The notes below the pieces were generated by a model that was given only the letters and a program-made list of their open reading frames with translations, was not told the DNA's origin and ran no database searches. Source: a virus. Taken from it: 44,796 bases of DNA. Below, one piece after another: positions 21,255 through 30,300 of this stretch. The translations under genes were made by a program, and so were the position numbers. Each line of letters starts with the position of its first letter. Position 1 is the first letter of the stretch. The stretch covers positions 1 to 44,796 of IMG/VR virus record IMGVR_UViG_3300025886_001605; one strand, 5' to 3'.

Positions 21255-21686
21255 TTAAGGTTGCGAGATCACAACGTTGAATCGTGGCAACGTGACATCG
21301 CCGCCGTTCGTCACCAGCGGCGAAGTCGGTTCATCGACATAGATGAGTTCGGCGGCAGCGTCAGAAGCGTTGTACACGTAATGAGCGACACAAGTCCAAG
21401 TCTCACCGACACCGACCGCCGAGATCGTCGGCGCTGTCGCCGTCCAATCAACCTGATCGGTACCGTCATCTTCGACCGCAGCGACACCCGCGAGATCTTG
21501 TCTCGCATAGCTGGTTGCTGCCGCTTCGACCAGCGCCGAAGCGATCACGTCAGACAGAAAATTCCAGTCACGAATTGTTGCCGCCGCTGGCACAGTGCCA
21601 GTGAATACTGCCGTGCGAATGTCGAGCGCCGATGCATCGTTAGTCGAGAGCACCTGAAGCCCCCGGTTTGTCATTGTTGCTGCCAT
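21255..21686 (-). CDS. Putative tail protein, 143 aa
   Basis: Starts MAATMTNRGLQVLSTNDAS with an AAGGACA ribosome-binding sequence. Contains FTGTVPAAATIRDWNFLSD and GETWTCVAHYVYNASDAAAE and ends in FNVVISQP. This beta-rich pattern is common among phage minor tail or fibre-associated proteins in the gene order tail tip - fibre. The exact role is unknown. Confidence 0.65.
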   Translation of the reverse strand: MAATMTNRGLQVLSTNDASALDIRTAVFTGTVPAAATIRDWNFLSDVIASALVEAAATSYARQDLAGVAAVEDDGTDQVDWTATAPTISAVGVGETWTCVAHYVYNASDAAAELIYVDEPTSPLVTNGGDVTLPRFNVVISQP

Positions 21687-21706
21687 GAGCTTGTCCTTCT
21701 CTAAAG

Positions 21707-22216
21707 TTAGATCTTCGTGATTGTGACCATGACCGAGAGACCCTCTGCCGGTGTCGCATGGATGGCGTCGCGGTCGATGTAGAACAGGTCGCCCGCCTCG
21801 ATATCGGCGTTGCCAGCATCGACGACCCCGTCGCCGATTGTGAACTCGCCAGAGCCGAGAGTGACCGGTGTCGAAAGAACATCGACAGCCGCACCTGATC
21901 GAACCCGGCGGACTTGAATGTCCATCGTGCCGGTCACCCCAGGTGTGAACACTGAGACTTGGACATCGGTCACGAGGTAGGTCGTCATCCATGCCGGAGC
22001 AGCGAAGCCCGCGAGGCCGTCGCCGAGCACGCAAGCATCTGCTGATTCGAAGACGATCCACCCGAACGACTTGGTGGCGTCGATATCACCCGACGGGCCT
22101 TGAGACCCGGTCACCCCGGCGGTGACCACGACCGACGCGGTCGCGCCAGCAGTGACATCGGTTCCTTCACCGAACACCGCGGTCGTGCCGCCACCCATCA
22201 CGACATCAGTGCTCAT
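21707..22216 (-). CDS. Putative tail-tip protein with collagen-like patch, 169 aa
   Basis: The ATG at 22216 overlaps the upstream stop (ATGA). Residues about 25-40 read GVTGSQGPSGDI, a single collagen-like GXY patch often found at phage fibre trimer interfaces. The rest is beta-rich (WIVFESADACVLGDG, DIQVRRVRSGAAVDV). The longer frame to 22294 is a shadow in the upstream gene. Confidence 0.6.
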   Translation of the reverse strand: MSTDVVMGGGTTAVFGEGTDVTAGATASVVVTAGVTGSQGPSGDIDATKSFGWIVFESADACVLGDGLAGFAAPAWMTTYLVTDVQVSVFTPGVTGTMDIQVRRVRSGAAVDVLSTPVTLGSGEFTIGDGVVDAGNADIEAGDLFYIDRDAIHATPAEGLSVMVTITKI

Positions 22217-22563
22217 GCGATCGCCGGGTCGACATAGACCTTGAACTTGCCAGCGAAGAGCGTCTCGTTCGAGTCGCCTCGCTTGAGATCCCACTCGTGT
22301 TTCGTGCCGACGATCACCCCGGCGAGATCGAGCGCAGTCGCCGAGATCGTGAACACGCCGAGCGAGTCATGCGTGACCGTGAGCGCCACCGACGCCGAAC
22401 CATCAGAGGGATCAATGACCCCGGTCAACGCCCAAGTCGACACGTCGATCAGCACCTGATCAGAGTCGCGGAACGTATACGTGTTCCTGAAGTCGTCGCC
22501 GTCGCGAATCAAGAAGTCCTGAACGACAGGCCGGAGGTCTGTCGTGATCGGGTCAGTCGCCAT
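22213..22563 (-). CDS. BppU-like N-terminal domain tail protein, 116 aa
   Basis: Short beta-sandwich-like protein: FLIRDGDDFRNTYTFRDSD, then WALTGVIDPSDGSAS, a D-rich strand region and WDLKRGDSNETLFAGKF, which resembles the N-terminal baseplate-docking domain of BppU-type proteins. The ATG at 22563 is leaderless behind a late promoter. It probably links fibres to the tail tip. Confidence 0.6.
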   Translation of the reverse strand: MATDPITTDLRPVVQDFLIRDGDDFRNTYTFRDSDQVLIDVSTWALTGVIDPSDGSASVALTVTHDSLGVFTISATALDLAGVIVGTKHEWDLKRGDSNETLFAGKFKVYVDPAIA

Positions 22564-22569
22564 ATGACT

Positions 22570-22606
22570 ATCAGATCACAACGCACGCATTTGAGCGGGA
22601 CGCGAT
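22570..22606 (-). promoter_or_regulatory. Late promoter, tail-tip genes
   Basis: Minus strand ATCGCGTCCC (22606-22597) ends 33 bases before ATG 22563. TCTGAT occupies -12 to -7, a weaker -10 than at other sites. Confidence 0.55.
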
Positions 22607-22625
22607 GGCCTGTAGCAACCGCCAT

Positions 22626-22913
22626 TTAGTTCAGGGCATCAGCAAGAAGAGCGTCAAGAATCATGTCTTTCAGCCTTCCTGTAGCACCGGATGAAACCTT
22701 CGCCAATGAGGCCATGTCAAGTTCGGAATGTATAAGCCAAAGGACAGCGGAACTTAAATCGGCTGAATGTCCGGCCGGAATCGTTATCGATGCTTGCCCA
22801 TCAGGAAGAAGAACTAAAGTTCCCAAGTTCTCAATGTTTAAACCACTAGCAGGAAGTGAAACGGCGATATCCGTCCACTCTTCCACGCTGCGGATCATGT
22901 GCGGCGAAGTCAT
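22626..22913 (-). CDS. Unknown tail-module protein, 95 aa
   Basis: Not recognised. MTSPHMIRSVEEWTDIAV, a beta-rich middle (LVLLPDGQASITIPAGH) and a helical C terminus (LKDMILDALLADALN). The ATG at 22913 overlaps the upstream stop (ATGA). Like its two upstream neighbours it is visibly less GC-rich than the rest of the window. Confidence 0.6.
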   Translation of the reverse strand: MTSPHMIRSVEEWTDIAVSLPASGLNIENLGTLVLLPDGQASITIPAGHSADLSSAVLWLIHSELDMASLAKVSSGATGRLKDMILDALLADALN

Positions 22914-23293
22914 GAACCGGTGACGAGCAGCTCAGCTTCGATATGCGCTATCTCAACCAAGTGCATCTGTTTCTCGGCTTCAAGACTCGCCTGCCGATTC
23001 CAAACAAGTTGTTCCACAGTCGCAGGCAATTCCGAACCTTGTTCTGTCGGGTTACTCGCTGGGATGCTAATGAAATTGAACTGGTTACCTTCAGTCTCAC
23101 TGATCAACAGAACTAAATCGTGCCAGGCCAGCAGGCCGAGCAGCCTCCCGTCCGAATAGATTGCGGCAAAGTTACCCGTGACTACTTGCTCTTTGCTCTT
23201 GTGTAATGGCGCGATTGTGATCTCTCTTGAGTTGTCAGAGAAAGCGTCACGGAATGTTTGAAGCGGTATAGACTTTGCGGTTCTGTTGTCCAT
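22910..23293 (-). CDS. Unknown protein in low-GC fibre module, 127 aa
   Basis: Not recognised. MDNRTAKSIPLQTFRDAF, then EITIAPLHKSKEQVVTGNF, a hydrophobic strand (LGLLAWHDLVLLISE) and a C-terminal helix (SLEAEKQMHLVEIAHIEAE). It may be a fibre assembly factor or capping protein, judged only by its place after the YadA-like fibre gene. The size and the C-terminal coiled coil suit a tail fibre chaperone. Confidence 0.6.
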   Translation of the reverse strand: MDNRTAKSIPLQTFRDAFSDNSREITIAPLHKSKEQVVTGNFAAIYSDGRLLGLLAWHDLVLLISETEGNQFNFISIPASNPTEQGSELPATVEQLVWNRQASLEAEKQMHLVEIAHIEAELLVTGS

Positions 23294-23309
23294 GAATACC
23301 TACCCTACT

Positions 23310-24653
23310 TTACGGAGCAGCTCGAAGGGTTCTGTTCGTCCCGTTCAGATACACTGCGCCGGATGGCAACCCTGTCGATGACGTAGGTAAATTGCCGACG
23401 AACAAATAGTCGCCGAAGATATGAAAATCGTTGGTGTGCAACGTATCTGGCCTGGCGCTTGTTTGGCCATCGCATGCAATTAGCGCAGACCTGTTATGAT
23501 AGACGGTAGCATTCCTGCTTCCAGCAATGAAGCCACACTTGTTACCGGTTATCTCCGACGTCTGGCTAGCAATGATTACGGCACGGGTGGTACTAGATCC
23601 GCTGATCTCGTTGTCATCGCCTCCGATGATCGCCGATAGTTTTGTGTCTCCGCCGACTCCGTTGATTATGTTGCGTTGACCCGCAAACATTCCTGACATC
23701 GCGCTGCTGTCCATCTCATGGCTCTGGCCACCAACAATTACCGAACTCTCTGAGCCTGTCATGTCGGAACCGACCCCGGGACCTCCGGTCCCCACCATTG
23801 CGGAAAACTTGGAGTCTTCCATCGTATTTTCGCCGCCAGCTACGATCGCATTCCAGCCCCAGATATTTGTGCCTATGACGTTTGTGTGCCCGGCCAAGAT
23901 CCCAGAATTCGCGCAACGCATCACGTTTTGCGAACCTCCGATAATGGTGGAAAACTGTATCGTTCCGCCGAAGCTCAAAGAATCAATCAGTGAGGTCCAC
24001 GATGAGAAGATACCGGCTTGATACCCGCCTTGTATCGCGTTGTTGTATCCCCCGACAATCGTCGAGGACCGGGTGAACTGCATCGTGTTTCCGTTAACAA
24101 GCGCGCCACTAGCCTCCAAGCCTCCACCCAGGATCGTGGAACCCGGTGCTGCGTAAAGGGTGTTGTCCAAGCCGCCGACGCTCACAGAATCTTGCGAAGC
24201 GTGAACAGTGTTGGATTCACCAGCAACCACCGAGGCGCTGGGCGAAGACGAAACAGTATTCAGTGTGCCGCCAATGACGGTTGAGTTATCGGAGGATGAC
24301 GTGATCGAGTTTGAAGTCCCAGCAACCATCGTTGCGTCGGCTGAATCCTCGATCAGGTTCAATTCGCCGCCCAATAAATCAGAACCTGGCGCGTTAATCA
24401 ACTGGTGGTACCCTCCGCCGATCCGGCCGAGCACGTAAGGGTTCCCGCGGTGCGGCGCATAGATAACAACGTCGCCGATCTGAGGTGTGTAGTCCTCGGC
24501 GTGAGTGCAGCGGAGCGGCCCGTCCCGCAGCTCGACGACCCTCGTCAAGTAGTCGTACGCGACGACGACGCCGGTTCTGAAGCTCGGGCGATACGTGTTC
24601 TCACTCGACTGCTGAGCCACCACCGACGCCAAAATGAACCCTGATGAAACCAT
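23310..24653 (-). CDS. Tail fibre with YadA-like beta-roll repeats
   Basis: A 447-residue protein. The ATG at 24653 overlaps the upstream TAA (TAATG). N-terminal 90 residues: beta domain resembling minor tail proteins (RTGVVVAYDYLTRVVELRDG, YVLGRIGGGYHQ). From about residue 95 to 400 it is built of short repeats such as SVSVGGLDNTLYA, TVIGGTLNTVSSS and STIVGGYNNAIQG, with the I/V-GG-x-N pattern every 14 or so residues, as in the left-handed beta-roll head of YadA-type trimeric adhesins. The C terminus resembles a fibre tip. Composition is less GC-rich than surroundings, suggesting acquisition. Probable receptor-binding fibre. Confidence 0.75.
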   Translation of the reverse strand: MVSSGFILASVVAQQSSENTYRPSFRTGVVVAYDYLTRVVELRDGPLRCTHAEDYTPQIGDVVIYAPHRGNPYVLGRIGGGYHQLINAPGSDLLGGELNLIEDSADATMVAGTSNSITSSSDNSTVIGGTLNTVSSSPSASVVAGESNTVHASQDSVSVGGLDNTLYAAPGSTILGGGLEASGALVNGNTMQFTRSSTIVGGYNNAIQGGYQAGIFSSWTSLIDSLSFGGTIQFSTIIGGSQNVMRCANSGILAGHTNVIGTNIWGWNAIVAGGENTMEDSKFSAMVGTGGPGVGSDMTGSESSVIVGGQSHEMDSSAMSGMFAGQRNIINGVGGDTKLSAIIGGDDNEISGSSTTRAVIIASQTSEITGNKCGFIAGSRNATVYHNRSALIACDGQTSARPDTLHTNDFHIFGDYLFVGNLPTSSTGLPSGAVYLNGTNRTLRAAP

Positions 24654-25822
24654 TATTCTGCCACCCTCTGAGCTTTGAAAGAAGTCGTCACGTTGACGCC
24701 ACCGGCTTCGTAATCCCACGATGCTTCGATGATCCGAAACAGCGAGTCGATGCCTCGAAGGTCAGACCGGATCCAGCCGACGTCGCCGACGTCGAGTAGC
24801 CGAGCCTTTGAGGTCGTGAACCTGATGTACTCCGGCGGGTCGAAGAGATCCGCCAGTGCTTCGAGCGCCATGTCTAGCTCGCTCTCGATCGCCCCGGTCA
24901 GGTTGAACTCTGCCGAGGTCGGCGCAGTCCATGTCGAGTGTTCAGGATCTCGCGAGTCTGCGAAGGCAGGCGACACCGTGCCGGGTCGAGCCATCCACGT
25001 AGACCCTGAAGAGTCGCCCTCGGCTGCGACCGCCACGTCGGTCGACACGACCGCCCCTAGAGGCGTGAACGTGTCCTCGATCGGTTCGACATCGGTCATC
25101 GTCGAGTCGTCGAAGGTGAAGCGTGAGGCGATCAGGGATCGGTTCAGCGGATACAAAATCGTGAACTGCCCGAACCGGTCGAACATCGGTTGACCACCGT
25201 ACATCGCGACCGTGGTCAGGACCGCACTCCACCACGTCCAGCCCTGCTCGAAGCTCTGAGCGAAGGCTGGCTGCTCGACCTGGGTCGACAGTTTACGCGG
25301 CGTCGAGTCGCCGTTCACCAGCAGGTTCTGGTCTGCCTGCGAGGTGAGCCAGTACGCGGCGTCGGCGGCGGTCCACCGGCCAGCGTCGGCTTCGGGGTAG
25401 AGGTCGATCAGTGCCGGGATGCGCGAGTTCGAAAGCAGCGATTCGATCCCGACCATTGTCGCCTGAACGATCTGCTCTTCGGTGGCGCTGAAGTCTGCGA
25501 CACCCAGCGTGCCGATCGGGATGCGAACCTGATCGGCTCCGGCGGTGCCGAGCAAATAGAACCGGACGCGGTTCTGGCTTCGCAGCGTGAACCAGTCGGC
25601 GTGCACGCCGTCGCCGATCCTGAACTCCGCCGAGCCGGACCACTGCCCGGTGCCACCGAACACACCGAGCGACACGCTGCCAGCCTTGCGCAGGGTCATC
25701 GAGTTCGGGCAGGCGCACCAAGTCCCGGCGAGTAGCTGCCCATCGTTAGCGACGAGTTCAGCTATCACCGTCAGCCCGTCGAGGTCGTCGAGGTCGGCCG
25801 ACGATCTGGTCAGTAGGCCCAC
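24653..25822 (-). CDS. Minor tail protein, 389 aa
   Basis: GTG start at 25822, overlapping the preceding gene by 13 bases. It contains GLTVIAELVANDGQLLAGT, WCACPNSMTLRKAGSVSLG, a DWFTLRSQNRVRFYLLG strand region and C-terminal DVGWIRSDLRGIDSLFRII. This fits the DUF5047-like or tail-tip minor proteins following the distal tail protein in siphoviruses of Actinobacteria. Function in detail unknown; structural. Confidence 0.7.
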   Translation of the reverse strand: MGLLTRSSADLDDLDGLTVIAELVANDGQLLAGTWCACPNSMTLRKAGSVSLGVFGGTGQWSGSAEFRIGDGVHADWFTLRSQNRVRFYLLGTAGADQVRIPIGTLGVADFSATEEQIVQATMVGIESLLSNSRIPALIDLYPEADAGRWTAADAAYWLTSQADQNLLVNGDSTPRKLSTQVEQPAFAQSFEQGWTWWSAVLTTVAMYGGQPMFDRFGQFTILYPLNRSLIASRFTFDDSTMTDVEPIEDTFTPLGAVVSTDVAVAAEGDSSGSTWMARPGTVSPAFADSRDPEHSTWTAPTSAEFNLTGAIESELDMALEALADLFDPPEYIRFTTSKARLLDVGDVGWIRSDLRGIDSLFRIIEASWDYEAGGVNVTTSFKAQRVAE

Positions 25823-27387
25823 TGGGAATCCTTCACGAATCGTACGGTCATCTGCGTGACGAAAGCGGTCTGGGCCAGGGCACCGAAGCTGCCCCGATCA
25901 AGGCCCGTTTCGAGAACTGGCACCTGCCTCGACGAGATCTCACCGATCGGCTGGACCCATTCGCGTTCGCCGTGTGGACCTCGCAGCAGGATCTGATTCG
26001 ATTCGAGCGCAGCAGCCAGAGCAGACTCGTCGTCGGTCGAGGTCAGCGTGAACAGGATCGTATAGGTCGGGTCGGTAATCTCACCGGGCACGAGCTGAGA
26101 CGAACCGTCGGCGCGGTAGGTCAGACCGACGGTCGACTTCTTCCGCACCGACACTTCTCTAGCCGGGATCTCGATCTCTGCGCTGCCAGCATTCATGACC
26201 CAGGTCGTCGCCGCCACCGAGATCGTCGCCGATGTCTTGAACGCAGCGACCGCACCCGAGTCGAATGCGCTCGTGGCGACGGCTGCTTCGCCGTCGGTCA
26301 GCGCGTAACCGGGACCGCCGTCGAGAACCTTCGCCCCGTGCCAGGCCCGATACGTGAGCGTCGTGTTCAGCGGAGGCCGGTCGATGTAACCGACGATCGC
26401 AGTGGAGTCGAAGCTGCCGGTCACAACCTGCTGCCAGGTGGCCCCAGAATCGCCCGTACGCTCGACAGACGACGAAGCCGACGAGTAGTCCACCTGAACT
26501 CCGTAAGTCCCGGAGGCGACGACTGTGAACGTCGCAGCGTTCGCTGCTGAACCCATCACCAGAGTGGCCGAGTCGATGTCCTGAACCTGCACCTGCCCGA
26601 ACCGCTCGAACAGCGCCGTCGCCTCGAACAGATAGGTCGACCCAGGGTGAAGGATGCGGTTCGCCCTAAACCGGAGCACGCCATCCTCTGGCGGGTGCAT
26701 GTGAGATTCGGTCGTCCCGGCAGTCTGATCGGTGAGCTGAACATGCAACGCCCGAGCCGGATGCCAGTCGATGCCGGTCGGATCTCTAAACGGATGAATG
26801 TCGATGCCCGGATCCCACTCTGCACCCGTTCGCAGCCAGTCCGCATCTCGGGTCGGAGGGACACCGGTTCTAGCGACCAGAGCCAGGAACCCGAGATCGG
26901 GACCGCCACCAAGATCGGCCGCGTCCGTCGCAATGTTCTCGACGCTAATCCGCACCCGCAGCGTGAGCGGCCCACCGTAGGTGTCCTCGGTGTAGTCGAT
27001 CGAATCGCCGTGAGTGTCGAACGACATCCGAGGCAGGAAGAACTCGGTCTGCGTGCCGTCGGTGTAACGGTGCGTTAGCCTTCGAGGCTGGACCTCGTGC
27101 ACCGAACCGTCAGTCGCATCGATCCGCATGAACTCGAACTGCCATCGGTTCGTGATGTCGGTCGCCGAGGAACCTTCGAGCGAGAACCATGCGACACCGG
27201 CAGGCAGAGCCACCGACGCCTCGAACCACTCGACACCGTCGGTCAGACCTCCGGCCGTGTTCGTCGCCTTAGGAATCAGCACCGAGGCCAGGCCGTCGAG
27301 GGTGACACCGACCGCTGAAACTCCGCCCGAGGTGACGTTCGTCGAGGTCGCCGAGACCACCAGTGGATAGGTCGTGTAAGTCGTCAT
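25810..27387 (-). CDS. Minor tail protein (distal tail region), 525 aa
   Basis: The ATG at 27387 overlaps the tape measure stop (ATGA). Beta-rich: VTLDGLASVLIPKATN, GGPLTLRVRISVENIATD, FRANRILHPGSTYLFEATAL and C-terminal SFGALAQTAFVTQMTVRF. Its place straight after the tape measure gene points to the distal tail or baseplate hub. No enzymatic motif seen. Confidence 0.75.
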   Translation of the reverse strand: MTTYTTYPLVVSATSTNVTSGGVSAVGVTLDGLASVLIPKATNTAGGLTDGVEWFEASVALPAGVAWFSLEGSSATDITNRWQFEFMRIDATDGSVHEVQPRRLTHRYTDGTQTEFFLPRMSFDTHGDSIDYTEDTYGGPLTLRVRISVENIATDAADLGGGPDLGFLALVARTGVPPTRDADWLRTGAEWDPGIDIHPFRDPTGIDWHPARALHVQLTDQTAGTTESHMHPPEDGVLRFRANRILHPGSTYLFEATALFERFGQVQVQDIDSATLVMGSAANAATFTVVASGTYGVQVDYSSASSSVERTGDSGATWQQVVTGSFDSTAIVGYIDRPPLNTTLTYRAWHGAKVLDGGPGYALTDGEAAVATSAFDSGAVAAFKTSATISVAATTWVMNAGSAEIEIPAREVSVRKKSTVGLTYRADGSSQLVPGEITDPTYTILFTLTSTDDESALAAALESNQILLRGPHGEREWVQPIGEISSRQVPVLETGLDRGSFGALAQTAFVTQMTVRFVKDSQWAY

Positions 27388-30300
27388 CGTGTAGTAGTCC
27401 CTCGGAATGTGTTCACTAGCTTCTGCTCGAACCGTTCAAGCTCTCTGCCGATCATCATCGCAGTTTCCTGAGAGTCGCCTGCACCCTGGATCGTGACCGC
27501 ACCGGTCTCTATGTTCAGAGCCACCGACGGCCCGGTGCCTCCACTTCCTTCGCCGAGTCCGGCAAGCATCGCCCGGCTGAGCACGAACTCGCCGGTCTGG
27601 AGTACCGCTGGCACTTCGTCTTGAGCGAGGCCCGGCCACGACTGCGCCCCACTATTGGTTACGATGCCGCCATCGTGAAGAATGCCGCCATAGAGGGTCG
27701 TGCAATATCCCCCAGCGTCGTAGTAGCCCTCGGGGCAATTCAGAACGCCACCGGTCGACGTCCAGTTGTTCCCGGCGACTTGTCCGCCAGAGCTACCGGT
27801 TCCGCCAAAGACCCCGCCCGTGTTCGTGTTGGAACCGCCTGTCGAGGTAGGCACGACACCGATGCCGAGCGCCCAGGCGTCGAGCTGCCGCTGAAGATCC
27901 GCCTGTGCCGAAGCGTGAATGAACGGGTCAATCGATAAGCCACGTTCTCGGGTCAGATATAGGATCGACGAGTTCGCAGCGTTGTAAGACGTTTGGTTCA
28001 CCTCGGGTTTCACCGGAGGCTTGCGAGGCTTCGACACTTCTTGCAGAGCCGTTTCGACGATCCCGAACGACCCGGCGTCAGCGATCGCGAACACGTTGAA
28101 CGGATAAGTCTCGTTGCTGAACTCGTTCCGTAGCACCTCATCGAAGTTCGTGTTCGAGATCGAAGCCGTGATGTAGATCAGCCACTCTTGAAGCGCTTCA
28201 GCGTCCATCGCTGCGGTCGCCTCACCAATTGCTATCGCCAGCGGTGACCAGTCGCCCGTCAGCTCTGCCTCGGCGACCAGGCGATCGTACTCTTCGACCC
28301 CGAGAAGCGAGATGCCGATGACCCTCTGAGCGTTGGCATTGTCGGCATCCAGCAGCGCCGACACCTCGGTCGACCCGTACTGAGTGACTAGAGCCAGCAG
28401 CGCAGCGCTATCGGCTGCTGCCTTCTCGGTCTCGGCGATGAAGATCGTTTTGAACTCGTCGCCGACCAAGCCGTAGGTTGCGATCAGTTCGTCGATCGCC
28501 TCGCCGGTCAGGCCAGACTGTTCGAGTGTCTCTTGAAGCGCTGCCACACGGTCTCGTTCGAACGCGTTGACCTCTTCGAGCGACGCGCCGTTCGCAATCA
28601 TGGCGAGCGTCTGCTCACGGATCGCCGTCGCAGCATCGCGTGAGCCAGACACGAAAGCGGTCTGCTCTTGATTCGTCGCGTCGTATTCGGTGTTGAACAC
28701 TTGAAAGGTTTCATTCAGATCAGCGAACTCGCCGATCGTCTTCAGGATCGCAGCGTCGAGATCCTGCTGCGTGCCATACATCCCATCGAGCATCGACTTG
28801 AACCTCGACCCCGCCTCGCGTGCACCATCGAACGATTCGGTCTGCACGGTCAGCGAGTCGATCAGATCGTTACCGGCACGCTCGGCCCGCATAGTCGCTT
28901 CTTCTAGTGCCTTCTCCGCCTCGGCGACCTCTGCCGATGACAGTGTCACGTTGTCCATTTCGTCGGCGGTGATGCCCAGAGTCAGCGCCAGCGCATCGTT
29001 CTCACGATCGACCTCGGCGGCACCAGACGCCACGTACTCGTACTGCTTAGCCATGTTCGACAGTGCGACTTCTTGATAGTTCAGAGCGCCGGTCGCCTTC
29101 GCCGCAGCGATCGCCGCCGTCGCCTGATCACCGGTCCACTTGCCCTGCTCGACTCCCAGGTTCAAGTATTCGAAAGCGAGCTTGTTCGCAGCGGCAGCGC
29201 CGTCTTCCGCAGCCTCGGCGGTCTTCTGCATCGCCCGACCCAGGTCCAGCGTGTTGATTTCGATCCCGGCCCGATGCGCAGACTTCAGCGCCTCGACGAA
29301 CCGTTCCATCTGCTCGGCATTGGCAGAGCCGTCGCCGACCGCCATGATGTCTTCGAGCGTGGCACCGAAGCCGACCAGCGAGTCGATGAGATCGAGCTGC
29401 CCGAGACCCTCCATCGTAGCGATCCACGCTTGCCCCTCCGGCGACACGTTTGCGAACGCTTCGCTCTGAGCGTCGAGCGCATCCGTGTTCGTGTCGAGGA
29501 TCCCCGAGAAGTCGGTTACCAGGCCCTGAGCTTCGGCCAGGACTTCCGAGTACTCGGTCGCCCGTTCCTTCGCCTCCTTCGCTTCCTTGCGCCACTTCAT
29601 GAAAGCGACCGCCGCCGCTCCGAGACCCACACCGACGAGGAGTCCGGCAGGACCAAGCGCCGCCATGCCACCGGCCAGAGTCTTGAACCCTGACGCCATC
29701 GGCCCGATCTGCTGACCTGCCTTCATCGTGGCGAACGCCGTCGACACCTTGCCCAGCGCCAGCAGCACCGGACCAGCAGCGGCAGTGATGCCGAGCAGCC
29801 CGCCGAGGAACTTCTTCAGAGGCTCGGGCATTCCAGAAACGAAACCGACCACCGCAGACACTGCGCCCGAAACTTTCTCGGCGACCGTCGTCAGGATCGG
29901 AACGGTCACCGTCGAGAACTCGATCGCAGCGATCTTCAGGTCGTTCATTGCAGCGTCGTACTTGAACGAGTCGGTCTCGGCTGCGGCAGCGAACACCTCG
30001 GCGGCAACGCCCGCACCGTCGGCGACCGCACCGAACGTCCCGGCGATCGTCTCGTTCGACGAAGCCAGGATAGCGTTCGCAGCCAGGATCGCTTCGGACG
30101 ACCCGAGAAGCTTGTTGAAGGACTCGGTATCGCCCGCTGCTTCTTGCATCAGTCGGAGCGCACCGACGAAACCTTCGGGACCGGCAGCGACCTCGCGGAC
30201 GTCGCCCATCGTCAAGCCGACGTCCTTGAGGATCTTCACCGCTTCACCCGACGGAGCAGCGAGAACCTTCATCGCCGCGGCTGTCTGGGTGATCGAGATG

